Positions 17,477 through 26,481 of a stretch of DNA of 63,798 bases are shown here, piece by piece; the first letter of the stretch is position 1, and every line of letters begins with the position of its first letter. The stretch is from NCBI GenBank assembly GCA_040389165.1, contig JAZKAK010000012.1:1-63798 (forward strand), in the 5' to 3' direction. The translations under genes were made by a program, and so were the position numbers. Under the pieces are notes generated by a model, which did no database searches, was not told the DNA's origin, and saw only the letters and a list, made by a program, of their open reading frames with translations. Source of the DNA: CAIOTO01 sp040389165 (lineage in GTDB: Bacteria; Pseudomonadota; Alphaproteobacteria; Paracaedibacterales; CAIOTO01).

Positions 17477-18718
17477 TTACGCTACTGGAACCACTTGCTG
17501 CTGCCCAACATAAGGAACAAGCATTACACGCTTCACAAAATCCACAACAAAATCATCAATTGTTGTATGGAATGGGCTTTGGAATCCATATTCCTCGGGA
17601 TAAACAAGCGTCCAGCCATGGTAACGTGCAACAGCTTCGAGAACCCATTTTGTGATGGCTTCGCTGCCACGTGAATACGGCATAGCGTGCGTTTGAATAA
17701 AAAAGACGTTAGCGAGATCTTCTTTAATTCCATCGACATCTGTGCGTGACCGCAAAACAGCCTTTTCCCAGAATTCCTCGGTAAGCTTCATCAATGTTTC
17801 TACATATTCTTTTGCTGTGTGCATAACCATAAAATGTGATTTTTTAGGAAGCTTATCGATATACGTTTGCGTAACCCCATTTGCTTTATTTGGATCCGAC
17901 TGAAAAAGACCATAAATAACACTAATAGGAACCATGCGATCACCTACTTTGAGCCGCATTGCGTACTTCAAAATACGAAGGCCATCTTTTTTACGTTGAA
18001 GCAATCTTAAATCACGCTTGATATCAGCAGTTGGCGGCCCAAAAAACAGCTCATCCATGCTGACGGCTTCATGTTGAGCAATTTTCACAACTCTCTCATC
18101 AGTAAGCTCTTCAGGATCATATTTGTAATGATTTATCAAAATATCACGTGAGAATGGGATGTTTTTATCATCCAGGCAGCAATCTTGATGCACGACATGA
18201 AAATCGTTATGAGATCTCGCACTTCTTAAATGTACAATGTGATCGGTATCCGTCTTATCTAAATGCTTTAATAAATCGCAAAAACAATCAGCTATATCAT
18301 CATGCCAACTTTTCCTAATAGGCGTATAATCCAATAAGTGAGGTGTATCTTTAATACGAAAAGCACCAAAAACATCTTTTGACTGCGTATTAGTTTCGAA
18401 CGCAATATCGCGACGAAATTTAGCAAGTCCTGTATCTTTTTCGCCTAAAAGTTCCATATAGTAAGATCGTAACGGTTTGTTTTCATTGTGCGAACGGTTA
18501 ACAAGGAAAGCGATCATATGCGTTGCCCATTGGATGGCATATTCAGATTTCATTTTAAAAACTTCAGCGCCCTTTTCGCCACCATAGGTGACTTGCTGAA
18601 TATAATTCTTTTTTACAGGAGCTGGTGGCTGAGTTGTAGCCACAGTGGCTTGCATGCATGGTGAAACAAAACACATTACCATAACAATAAATAATAAAAA
18701 CTTAGATTTCACTAACAA
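17477..18718 (-). CDS. secreted protein of unknown function (413 aa)
   Basis: I do not recognise a family. The N-terminus is a clear Sec signal peptide (KSKFLLFIVMVMCFVSPCMQA, cleavage near residue 24). The mature part is globular, with mixed charge and little low complexity, unlike most other secreted unknowns here. It includes a conserved-looking segment near residues 348-375 with the pattern FIQTHAMPYSRGSEAITKWV. The combination of His, Arg and Ser in a compact motif looks like a functional site, but no activity can be assigned. A second His-rich area lies near residues 163-180. The gene stands alone between repeats. An exported enzyme or effector is possible (inference). Confidence 0.75.
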   Translation of the reverse strand: MLVKSKFLLFIVMVMCFVSPCMQATVATTQPPAPVKKNYIQQVTYGGEKGAEVFKMKSEYAIQWATHMIAFLVNRSHNENKPLRSYYMELLGEKDTGLAKFRRDIAFETNTQSKDVFGAFRIKDTPHLLDYTPIRKSWHDDIADCFCDLLKHLDKTDTDHIVHLRSARSHNDFHVVHQDCCLDDKNIPFSRDILINHYKYDPEELTDERVVKIAQHEAVSMDELFFGPPTADIKRDLRLLQRKKDGLRILKYAMRLKVGDRMVPISVIYGLFQSDPNKANGVTQTYIDKLPKKSHFMVMHTAKEYVETLMKLTEEFWEKAVLRSRTDVDGIKEDLANVFFIQTHAMPYSRGSEAITKWVLEAVARYHGWTLVYPEEYGFQSPFHTTIDDFVVDFVKRVMLVPYVGQQQVVPVA

Positions 18719-18994
18719 ACAACTTCATAACCAACATGTAATAAATTATACATAAAAAACAGTGCGCAATCAAGGTAACTCAAGGCTTATGCATTAAAGC
18801 ATTTCAGCCAAGAAAAAAAATCTTACCATCCGACCGTTTCAAAAAGAAAATCCTGCCTTACGCAGTGTGCACGTTTTTTAAGCCTAGATTTCTCCTCGTG
18901 TATTCACCGTGCTTGACACGGTGATCTAGATGCCCAGATCAAGTCTGGGCAAAACACAGGAGGGAAAACGTGCACATTGCATTGCTTAACTATC
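18719..18994. other. intergenic region dominated by a dispersed repeat
   Basis: It holds an AT-rich upstream region for the 413-aa secreted protein and then the repeat at 18861-18981, which ends 14 bp before the lptD stop. Hairpins CCGTGCTTGACACGG and GCCCAGATCAAGTCTGGGC lie inside the repeat and may also serve as a terminator for lptD. Confidence 0.6.
18861..18981 (+). repeat. MITE-like element with CGCAGTG…CACGT inverted ends (copy 2)
   Basis: It starts CGCAGTGTGCACGTTTTTTA and ends AAAACGTGCACATTGC. It is the inverted counterpart of 9530-9637, sharing ends, the CTAGATTTCTC segment, the GATCTAGATGCCC segment and the GGGCAAAACACAGG segment. It differs by carrying an intact CACCGTGCTTGACACGGTG hairpin. 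Confidence 0.82.
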
Positions 18995-21256
18995 CTACAA
19001 GCCGGACGTCAGCATATTCGCCTGGTATGTTGGCGCAGGACTAATGGCAAGATTTGTGAGTGTTTTAAAGTTGAGGCTAAGAAGATAGCTTGTATCGGGT
19101 CTAATATCACGATCATAGTAACCAGATCTATATATACCAAAATTAACAGCAAAGCATTCATCGTCATACGTAGCCGCCACATAGGTTTCGAGCGATGCTC
19201 CACCATTGGCACGTTTAAGATTGCGAATCTGACCAACAGATAAACGCCAATTTTCGGTAACTTGCGAAGAAACATGCATATTTAGTTGAGAGATAAAATT
19301 TTCATTTAAGGTTGCTCGTTTGTTCAAAAACACATAAGCGCCATCAATCTTAAAGATTGGCTCTCCTATACTTGTGCCAAATTCGGCATATCTGACAACT
19401 TTTAAATCAGGGCTGGCTGCCATCCGATAACGGCTTGATAGCCACGAGGCTGGCTTTACCTTTAGTCGCATCAATACGTCTGATGCAGACTTATCCTCGC
19501 CAAGGCCAGAACGAACAACGTGCTGATCATCCAAACGTTTTGATTGACCTAAAAATAAACTAACACTGCGCTGCTTTGTGAACCGAAATTCGTTTTCAAG
19601 ACCGGCAATAGCCCGCGTACCGGTGTCCACCCGATCAATTCCATCAAAACGATTTGATAAGAACACACTTGTATCATCAAGCTCAAAGGTCATCGAATCT
19701 TCATTAGGAATGTGACGATTATTAATATTAAGAGGGCTTGATACGACCATTGCCTGTGGCTTTACAATCCAATTTGCCAGATCCATTCGTCTTTGGAACG
19801 GCCACTGCCAATCAAGACTGCCCTGCGGAAAAAAACGGACATGGCGATGTTCTAATTTTGAGTTAGGCGTATTTGCATCCACATCTGTCGTGAAATAACG
19901 CCTCATCATATACACATCCGAACGCCCTTGCCCTTGCAAGGTAACGATTTGTCCATGAGACAGAACCCAAGGACGCTTCCATGACGCACCGTTTGACACA
20001 CGATACATTTCAGTGCCTGACCGCCCAGGCACCGGTTGATGACGAAACAGGGCCAAGACTCCGCCTTCGACAGCTGCTGTCCCGCCAATCTTTGGTGTCT
20101 CAGTTTGATAATGATACCCTGCCTTTGGCAAAATAATAGGCGTTGTCTTTGGTGCATCTGTTTGAAATGCTGACGATTGCACATCAGCATAGCTATCATT
20201 CGAAAAATGTTGCCATGTGATATTTGATCTTAGATTTTGACTGTCTTGTATAAAAGGTGATTGGCTGGCCAAGCTGTAACGTTGAAGATATGTTGTATCA
20301 CTCGCACGTTTAAGATCGATTTTAACACGCTGGCTATCGCTTACATCAACACGCGACTGCGCTGTTATGTTCCATCGGTCTGGCTTAGGAGGGCGCGGTC
20401 CATTTGGCAATAATTGACTAGATGGAGGTGGTGGCGGTAAATGTTGCGTTCGTGTATAGCTACCTGCCAGATTAAGCACACCATCATGAAACCGTTGACG
20501 ATATTCTGTTTTTAAAATACCTGACTGTTTTTGCGTCATAAAAGGTGTAATCGTCATATCTTTTTGATCAGAAATCACATAATAAACAGGGACACCTGCA
20601 ATGTAGCCAAGGCTGTCATTATGACCGTAGATTGGTGATAAAATTCCTGATTTTCGTTTGACTGTCGGGTCAGGATGCGAGAAATAGGGCGTATAGAAAA
20701 TTGGAATACCCTTCACTTCGAGACGCGCATTTGTATATTCAATTGTTTTTTCTTGCGTGTTGTGCTCAACTTTTTCTGCTTTTAACTGCCACACCGGTTT
20801 TTTTGTACTGCAAAATGTACAAGGCGTGTAATCCGCATCTTCCATAATGGCAACGATACCATCTTCACGATATCCTGCTGCGCCATGGATTGTTGCTTTT
20901 TCATTCGTCAATAACGTAAATGTTTTAAGAACACCTGCTTTAAAATCGTCTTTTAGTGTAAGTTCATCTGCATAAATGGTGTTACCAATGCCATCTTGAT
21001 AAGAGATCTGCTCGTTTTGCGTACCATAAGCGACAATTTGATTGTTTTTTGAATTATAGACAATACGATTGGCGTTTAATATACGAATACCCTTGCCAGT
21101 AATTTGTTTTAAACACACATGACCTGTGGCCGTGACATTCTCTTGCGCGGCATCATACTGCACAAAATCTGCTTTTAAATCAACAGGAGCATCTTTGGCG
21201 TATGCAAACGTTAAGCAAAGAAAAAGAGCTACCAATAATTCTATTTTTCTGATCAT
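18995..21256 (-). CDS. lptD: LPS-assembly outer-membrane protein LptD
   Basis: LptD forms, with LptE, the outer-membrane pore that inserts lipopolysaccharide into the outer leaflet. From the chosen ATG (21256) the product is 753 aa. It has a signal peptide (MIRKIELLVALFLCLTFAYA), an N-terminal OstA/LptA-like beta-jellyroll to about residue 150, and a linker with the CTFCSTKKPVWQLKAEKV segment. A long beta-barrel with Tyr/Arg-rich strands ends in LNFKTLTNLAISPAP. I prefer ATG 21256, which lies just after the lptG stop with AGAAGAG ten bases upstream; the in-frame ATG at 21277 would overlap lptG. It is the last gene of an lptF-lptG-lptD run, so LPS export genes are co-transcribed. Confidence 0.94.
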   Translation of the reverse strand: MIRKIELLVALFLCLTFAYAKDAPVDLKADFVQYDAAQENVTATGHVCLKQITGKGIRILNANRIVYNSKNNQIVAYGTQNEQISYQDGIGNTIYADELTLKDDFKAGVLKTFTLLTNEKATIHGAAGYREDGIVAIMEDADYTPCTFCSTKKPVWQLKAEKVEHNTQEKTIEYTNARLEVKGIPIFYTPYFSHPDPTVKRKSGILSPIYGHNDSLGYIAGVPVYYVISDQKDMTITPFMTQKQSGILKTEYRQRFHDGVLNLAGSYTRTQHLPPPPPSSQLLPNGPRPPKPDRWNITAQSRVDVSDSQRVKIDLKRASDTTYLQRYSLASQSPFIQDSQNLRSNITWQHFSNDSYADVQSSAFQTDAPKTTPIILPKAGYHYQTETPKIGGTAAVEGGVLALFRHQPVPGRSGTEMYRVSNGASWKRPWVLSHGQIVTLQGQGRSDVYMMRRYFTTDVDANTPNSKLEHRHVRFFPQGSLDWQWPFQRRMDLANWIVKPQAMVVSSPLNINNRHIPNEDSMTFELDDTSVFLSNRFDGIDRVDTGTRAIAGLENEFRFTKQRSVSLFLGQSKRLDDQHVVRSGLGEDKSASDVLMRLKVKPASWLSSRYRMAASPDLKVVRYAEFGTSIGEPIFKIDGAYVFLNKRATLNENFISQLNMHVSSQVTENWRLSVGQIRNLKRANGGASLETYVAATYDDECFAVNFGIYRSGYYDRDIRPDTSYLLSLNFKTLTNLAISPAPTYQANMLTSGL

Positions 21257-21260
21257 ATTG

Positions 21261-22367
21261 CTAATTCTCTTCTGCATGCATTAAATACCCAACACCAAGA
21301 AGACCTGTAATAAGCGGTGGCAACCAAGCAGCCCAAAAAGCCGCCAATCGATCACCGGTACCATAAGCATGTATAATGTTATTAAAGAAATGGATTAAAA
21401 ACCCGGTTATGAGTGCCAATCCGATCATTCGACTCGTTGCATGATGACGTGAAGACGGAAGGCAAAAACCAACAGCTAAAACAGACATTACGCCAAGCAA
21501 CGCAATTTCAGCCCATAAACGATGCCAATAAACTTCGTAAGCTAATGAAGAAAGTCCATTCCTTTGTTGCTGCCTTATAAACGCAGGAATTCGCCAAAAA
21601 GGAAGCTGATTAGGCTGAATCGTACTTCGTTGAATTTTTTCCAATGTAAGTTCGGTGGGGCGATATTGTTCAGCATGCTTTTCTAGAACAGCACCTTCAC
21701 GCCAGGAGCACACATCCCGCAGCAACCATTTACCGTCCATTAATGTGGCTTCTTTAACATCAACACGACGTTTAAAACAATCGTTCAAATCAAACTCATA
21801 GAAAGTAACATTCTTGAAAGTCCGATTCTTCAATGAAAATGACTCAGCATGAAAAATCGTTTTTTGCGTGTTTTCTGTTTCTTTTAGCCAAAAACCAGTG
21901 GGAGATATAGTAAGGCGTTGATGATTACGTTTTAGAATGCGCTCCTCGAGCGCGCTGTGTCGTGCGTTAAAGCTTGCCGCAATTGGATTAAGCACAAGCA
22001 GGCTGCTTGCACCAATCATGACAGCCGTTATACAAAGCCCAAGCGCAAGCTGTCCGCCAGAAACCCCCATAGCTCTAAGGGCGGTGATCTCTTGAAGTTG
22101 ATTAAGGCGCCATAGGCTGAGCAAGCTCGCTAGAAAAACAATAAATGGAAGCAATTCAATAAAGCGCTGAGGCAAGACAAGCAATGTCAGTTCTAAAACA
22201 ATACTTAACGAGGCGTCAGGGCGGCTCATCGCACGTCTTAGCATTTCAATTGCTTCAAAAAAGCCAACAATTACGAGTAACGCGAGGGCGGTAATTCCAA
22301 GCCAAATCAAAAAATTCCTTGAAACATACATGTTAGAAGAGCTTTTTAAATAACGAAGAGGTGTCAT
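21261..22367 (-). CDS. lptG: LPS export ABC transporter permease LptG
   Basis: LptG is one of two inner-membrane permeases that, with LptB and LptC, extract LPS and feed it to the periplasmic bridge. The 368-aa product has the YjgP/YjgQ layout: two N-terminal helices (FLIWLGITALALLVIVGFFEAI and the MSRPD-flanked segment), a periplasmic jellyroll domain in the middle, and a block of C-terminal helices. Its ATG overlaps the lptF stop by four bases (ATGA), so the pair is translationally coupled. Assignment of G rather than F rests on gene order and the AMGVSGGQLALGL segment. Confidence 0.92.
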   Translation of the reverse strand: MTPLRYLKSSSNMYVSRNFLIWLGITALALLVIVGFFEAIEMLRRAMSRPDASLSIVLELTLLVLPQRFIELLPFIVFLASLLSLWRLNQLQEITALRAMGVSGGQLALGLCITAVMIGASSLLVLNPIAASFNARHSALEERILKRNHQRLTISPTGFWLKETENTQKTIFHAESFSLKNRTFKNVTFYEFDLNDCFKRRVDVKEATLMDGKWLLRDVCSWREGAVLEKHAEQYRPTELTLEKIQRSTIQPNQLPFWRIPAFIRQQQRNGLSSLAYEVYWHRLWAEIALLGVMSVLAVGFCLPSSRHHATSRMIGLALITGFLIHFFNNIIHAYGTGDRLAAFWAAWLPPLITGLLGVGYLMHAEEN

Positions 22368-23503
22368 GCACGATCTCCCCAGACAAGACGTGGTTTAGGC
22401 GCCCCACCTTTTTGTGTATATATTAGCAATAAATCTTTGGATAAATACCAAAAACTGGCTGCAATACCAGATGCAATCAATACATACGCGAACCACAATA
22501 ATGATTGGAAGCGAACACTGCCGTGAAGCAATCCCATTGCTAATAAATGAACAAAAAACACGCCACTTGAGGCAACGCCAATTTTCTTTCTGTTATAACG
22601 ACGGCCTAATTCCCCCGACAATAATACGCCAGAAATAAACAATGCATCGAGCAAACATAAAAAAGGCAACAAAATACGCTGATGCGCCTCGGATCTGAAA
22701 CGACGTTTCATGTCATCCACGACAGCATCATCAGGATTAAGCAATTGTTTAATTGACTTTTCTGATGCGCGCTCAGGACGCGATTCTGAACCTGAGATCG
22801 CATCTGTTAAATCATAAACAAATTCATCAAATGAAAAATATGCATATTGCTTTGTGACTGGGTTGTAGTCCTGACGTTGCCCTTTCCTAAGCAAAATCAA
22901 GAGACGATCGCTACTTTTAAAAACTTGACCTGATTCTGCCAACGTTGTGTGTGATGGAATTCCATCTTTGGCTGGCTGATAAATAAAAATCCCATGCAAT
23001 TCATCCTTATCATTATGCTCTCTCACATAAAGAGTGAACCCCTTTGACGTATTAAAGGATCCTTCTCTAAGGAGAACACCTGAGAATGCGCTACGCATAA
23101 CATGTTCTTGTTGTTTTAATTTTTGAAACGACGCTGGCACAACAAAAACATTGAGAGACATTAGAAATGCAAAAAGACCGGCTGCAAGCGATAAAACAGG
23201 AAGCGATAACCGTAAGTTGCTAATACCCAACGATCTTAATGCAGCTAACTCATGTGTAATCATCAATCGGTGAAAGCTAAATAAAGTTCCAATGGCAAAA
23301 GCGATGGGGCTAATGACAACAAAAAGATCAGGCAATAAGAATGCAACAAGTGAAAAATAGGCCCCCAGAGACACACTGTTATTTACAATTAAGTCCATAT
23401 ACTTTAAAGATTGTGCTAGCCATAGCACAGAAATAATTAAGATGGTAAGCGTTGTGCTAACCAAGAAAAACTTTTTAAATGTGTATTTAAATAGGAGTGT
23501 CAT
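22364..23503 (-). CDS. lptF: LPS export ABC transporter permease LptF
   Basis: LptF pairs with LptG in the inner-membrane LptB2FGC complex. It is about 379 aa with the YjgP/YjgQ architecture: N-terminal helices, then ELAALRSLGISNLRLSLPVL near the coupling helix, a periplasmic domain (GFTLYVREHNDKDELHGIFIY), and C-terminal helices. The ATG at 23503 gives MTLLFKYTFKKFFLVS, a typical start; a TTG at 23518 would add five residues. It is the first gene of the lptFGD run and diverges from surA across 153 bp. Confidence 0.92.
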   Translation of the reverse strand: MTLLFKYTFKKFFLVSTTLTILIISVLWLAQSLKYMDLIVNNSVSLGAYFSLVAFLLPDLFVVISPIAFAIGTLFSFHRLMITHELAALRSLGISNLRLSLPVLSLAAGLFAFLMSLNVFVVPASFQKLKQQEHVMRSAFSGVLLREGSFNTSKGFTLYVREHNDKDELHGIFIYQPAKDGIPSHTTLAESGQVFKSSDRLLILLRKGQRQDYNPVTKQYAYFSFDEFVYDLTDAISGSESRPERASEKSIKQLLNPDDAVVDDMKRRFRSEAHQRILLPFLCLLDALFISGVLLSGELGRRYNRKKIGVASSGVFFVHLLAMGLLHGSVRFQSLLWFAYVLIASGIAASFWYLSKDLLLIYTQKGGAPKPRLVWGDRA

Positions 23504-23579
23504 CTTAAAACGTGGCAAAATCTTAAAAATGTGTTTATATATCTCATAACTAATTGTTGAGCGCTGTGTGTTAATATAA

Positions 23580-23597
23580 GGTTAATCTGTGATTAAC
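23580..23597. promoter_or_regulatory. inverted repeat in the lptF/surA divergent promoter region
   Basis: GTTAATC-TGT-GATTAAC is a perfect 7-bp inverted repeat between the divergent lptF and surA starts, about 60 bp before the surA ATG. It could be an operator shared by two envelope-biogenesis units. No regulator can be named and the call is speculative. Confidence 0.3.
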
Positions 23598-23656
23598 ATA
23601 TGTAACTCTCCTAAGGTATCGCAAACCCAACCAAATTGTATAAGGAAACTTATTTA

Positions 23657-25123
23657 ATGAACAAAAAAATAACGGCACATGTTGCCTTTTGTCTCTTATT
23701 AACATCATTTGTTGCAACAGAGGTGTCTGCAGAAGCTAATCTCTCGCCGTCTGCCGACATTTTAGCTAAGTCAGAAAGCCCTGTTGATAAAAAAAACGAA
23801 CAAGCTGATGATAGTCTTATTTCTGCTGAAACAGATGATTCTTCAGCTAAAGACAATGACGCAGAAGAGACCACTCAGCTAACTATTGCAAAAAATGTAG
23901 AGGATGCTAAGCCTACAGTCACCAAGGCGAAGCCTAAACCATCAGCAGCATCGATTGCGGTCGAAGTTAACAAAGATGCCATCACAAATGATGATGTGCA
24001 GCGTCGTCTTGCACTGAATTTAATATCTTCCGGTGAAATTGACAAGAAAGCGACTGACGAACTTGTTCAACAAATCAAAGAAGCCCTTATTCAAGAAAAA
24101 TTGCAACGCCAAATCGCGGGTTTTCTAAAGGTATCTGTATCAAAAGAAGAGCTCGATCAGGCGATAACAGGAATTGCTAAAGAAAACAACATGACACTTG
24201 AGCAATTGGGCGCTTTCTTTGCAAGCAAAGGTGTCGACATCAAGACCTTACGTGACCGTATCGAGTCAAACTTGCTCTGGATAAAATCTGTGCGTGATGG
24301 CATTGGTGCACACATTCAGATTCCAGACCGCGAAGTAGAGAAAGAAGAATTTCGCTTAAAGCAAAACGAGGAAAAAGAGCAGTTCGAAATAGCTGAAATT
24401 GTTTTATTTGTGGACACACCTGAAAGCCGCATGCATACGCAACGCGAAGCAACGAATCTCCATCGTCAGCTAGTAGAAGGTACTCCCTTCGCTTCCCTGG
24501 CACGCAACTTCTCGCAATCACCATCAAGTGCGCAAGGAGGCATGGTTGGCTGGGTTGCAAAAGATCAATTACCGGATGACGTTACAAAGCTAGCTGTCGG
24601 TCGTTTTAGCGAACCTCTCTTACGCGGGAATCGTTATATCATCTATTTTATCAAAGATCATAAATTGCCAGGCCAAACTGCAGCAAGTGAATCTAAGATG
24701 AGCTATATTGATGTAAAGATCACATTGCCATCTGAGTTATCAATTGATGATCAGGCACGTATTGGTGGATTTCTTGAGAATGCACCAACACTTGAGGGCT
24801 GCAAAGCACTAAAAGAAAGCGCTAAGGCATCTAATTTTGAAGTTGAAGAAATGACTGATATTTCAACAGCTATTGTACCTGATGGGATTAGAAAATTATT
24901 TTCGACAGGTCGCAAAGGAAAAGCAACAGAACCTGTTCGCTTGAGTGAAACTGAACTTCGGGTGTTTATGTTATGCGGACAAAAAGCACCTGAAAAAAAG
25001 ACGCCTCCTACGCGAGAAGAAATTCGCATGGCATTGAAAGAAAAGCGTGTGCAAGAGCAAGCGGTCGCACAGTTTAATAAATTAAAAGCACAGGCAACAA
25101 TTATATACCGCACACCAAGGTAA
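23657..25123 (+). CDS. surA: SurA-like periplasmic peptidyl-prolyl isomerase and chaperone
   Basis: SurA escorts outer-membrane proteins, LptD above all, across the periplasm. The 488-aa product has a signal peptide (KKITAHVAFCLLLTSFVATE), then an unusual acidic, Ser/Glu/Lys-rich low-complexity insert (about residues 28-100). The SurA N-terminal helical domain (VEVNKDAITNDDVQRRLAL) follows. One PpiC-type parvulin domain spans about 240-345 (FEIAEIVLF … GGMVGWVAKDQLP), and a C-terminal region follows. The ATG at 23657 has AAGGAA nine bases upstream; a TTG at 23636 is less likely. In many alphaproteobacteria surA follows lptD on the same strand; here it faces away from lptFGD. Confidence 0.9.
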   Translation: MNKKITAHVAFCLLLTSFVATEVSAEANLSPSADILAKSESPVDKKNEQADDSLISAETDDSSAKDNDAEETTQLTIAKNVEDAKPTVTKAKPKPSAASIAVEVNKDAITNDDVQRRLALNLISSGEIDKKATDELVQQIKEALIQEKLQRQIAGFLKVSVSKEELDQAITGIAKENNMTLEQLGAFFASKGVDIKTLRDRIESNLLWIKSVRDGIGAHIQIPDREVEKEEFRLKQNEEKEQFEIAEIVLFVDTPESRMHTQREATNLHRQLVEGTPFASLARNFSQSPSSAQGGMVGWVAKDQLPDDVTKLAVGRFSEPLLRGNRYIIYFIKDHKLPGQTAASESKMSYIDVKITLPSELSIDDQARIGGFLENAPTLEGCKALKESAKASNFEVEEMTDISTAIVPDGIRKLFSTGRKGKATEPVRLSETELRVFMLCGQKAPEKKTPPTREEIRMALKEKRVQEQAVAQFNKLKAQATIIYRTPR

Positions 25124-25200
25124 GTTTGGCTGCCACTTATGCTATTCCTCGGAATTAATCCGAGGTTCTCTAACAATTCAACAATTTAGTGAAGACTTTC

Positions 25201-25554
25201 ATGAAAACCACATTTGAACGTGGCATACGTGCTGAAGAATCCGCTCTTTTGTATCTTGAACGCAAGGGCTACACAGTGATTGCGTCACGTTACAAAACGC
25301 CACACGGTGAGATTGACTTGCTTATGCAAGATGGCGACACCATCGTCGCTGTAGAGGTTAAATACCGCAAACATGAAATCGATTCTTTTGAATGTTTGAC
25401 CACGCGCCAACAGAAACGTATTGAAAATTCTTTGCTCCATTACTTAAGTGAAAACAATATAAATGAATCAGGCGCACATTCCTCTTTGCTTCGCTTTGAT
25501 GTTGTTCTATTATCAGCTGGAAAACAAATAACGCATATTGAAAATGCATGGTAG
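25201..25554 (+). CDS. yraN: YraN family (UPF0102) nuclease-like protein
   Basis: YraN-family proteins are small cytoplasmic proteins with an endonuclease-like fold of unclear role, often next to genes for envelope lipoproteins. The product is 117 aa from ATG 25201 (a GTG at 25189 is possible). The family signature is GIRAEESALLYLERKGYTVIA near residues 6-26, then HGEIDLLMQDGDTIVAVEVKYR with the D-x(n)-E-x-K nuclease-like arrangement (the ExK of VEVKYR). It is followed 7 bp later by the BON lipoprotein gene. The yraN–yraP neighbourhood is conserved in enterobacteria too, so the link is real. Confidence 0.9.
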   Translation: MKTTFERGIRAEESALLYLERKGYTVIASRYKTPHGEIDLLMQDGDTIVAVEVKYRKHEIDSFECLTTRQQKRIENSLLHYLSENNINESGAHSSLLRFDVVLLSAGKQITHIENAW

Positions 25555-25561
25555 AAAAAAA

Positions 25562-26158
25562 ATGAAATCAAACTTAAAAATACTAATGGCACTTTCTATA
25601 TCCACTTTTTTTGTATCAGGTTGCCTTGCTCCACTCGTTGTTGGCGGAGGCGCTGCTATAGGCACACTTGCCATACGTGAAAAAGGCGTTACAGGATCGA
25701 TGAGCGACAGTCAAATTTCAGTGGTCATAAAAGCAAAACTCTATAGTTTCAATCCTGATTTACACGCACGTGTAACCGTTACTGTTGAAGGCGGAGAAGT
25801 ATTACTGACAGGTTCAATCCAAAACCAAGAATGGTCAGTAGAGGCTGAACGCCTTGCATGGGAAGCGAGTGGCGTTAAGAAAGTACTTAATAACATCGAA
25901 ATAACAGACAATGACGAATTAGGCATCGGCATCTACGCAAAAGATTCATGGATCACAACTCAGTTGAAATCTAAATTACTATTTGGCGATGACATCCGGT
26001 CTCTTAATTATGGTATAAAAACAGTCGGTGGCGTTGTTTATGTAATGGGAATTGCACAAGATCAGACCGAACTCGATCGCGTACTCGACACTGTCAGCAA
26101 GACGCTTTATGTGACACGTGTTGTTAATTATGTAAAAATACGCGGTGTATCAGAATAA
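25562..26158 (+). CDS. BON-domain outer-membrane lipoprotein (YraP/DolP-like)
   Basis: This 198-aa protein has a lipoprotein signal peptide (ISTFFVSGC, lipobox VSGC with Cys near residue 21) and two BON domains: near residues 50-115 (VVIKAKLYSFNPDLHARVTVTV) and 125-195 (WITTQLKSKLLFGDDI). BON domains bind phospholipid. DolP, the enterobacterial homologue, sits on the outer membrane and supports BAM function. I chose the ATG directly before the signal peptide; upstream in-frame starts overlap yraN. It probably forms a two-gene unit with yraN. Confidence 0.9.
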   Translation: MKSNLKILMALSISTFFVSGCLAPLVVGGGAAIGTLAIREKGVTGSMSDSQISVVIKAKLYSFNPDLHARVTVTVEGGEVLLTGSIQNQEWSVEAERLAWEASGVKKVLNNIEITDNDELGIGIYAKDSWITTQLKSKLLFGDDIRSLNYGIKTVGGVVYVMGIAQDQTELDRVLDTVSKTLYVTRVVNYVKIRGVSE

Positions 26159-26481
26159 AATTACAACGACCAACCACAAACGTGTCATTCTCGGGCTTGC
26201 CCCAAGTATCTCTATAGTTGAGGCGGCATATGGCTTGCAATTCAAGTGTTTAACTCTATGTCTTTGCCTTTTATCCATTAGAGATCTTCGGATCAAGTCC
26301 GAAGATGACAAAAAGAGGCTTCCGAAGATAGCAAAAAAAGGGCTTCCGAGGATGATAAAAGAGAACGTTCAAGAGTATACTTACATATTCAACGATACAT
26401 ACAGACCAGACAAATTAACTATTTTTTAATCATTCACATATATTATGTTAAATAGATACGTTTTACATAAAGTCTAATGAT
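26159..26481. repeat. palindromic GATCAAGTCCGAAGATGACA repeat with amplified end
   Basis: This 323-bp gap holds a dispersed palindromic element. GAGATCTTCGGATCAAGTCC forms a hairpin at about 26281-26306. Two further, decaying copies of its end follow (CCGAAGATAGCAAAAAAAGGG and CCGAGGATGATAAAAGAG). Left of it GTGTCATTCTCGGGCTTGCC (about 26182-26201) is the other end. It contains no gene; the AT-rich right end should carry the promoter of the next gene. Confidence 0.75.

Noticed and set aside
26145..26429. 94-codon plus-strand frame after the BON lipoprotein.
   Set aside because: It translates the palindromic repeat (IRDLRIKSEDDKKRLPK-type text), with no independent coding features.
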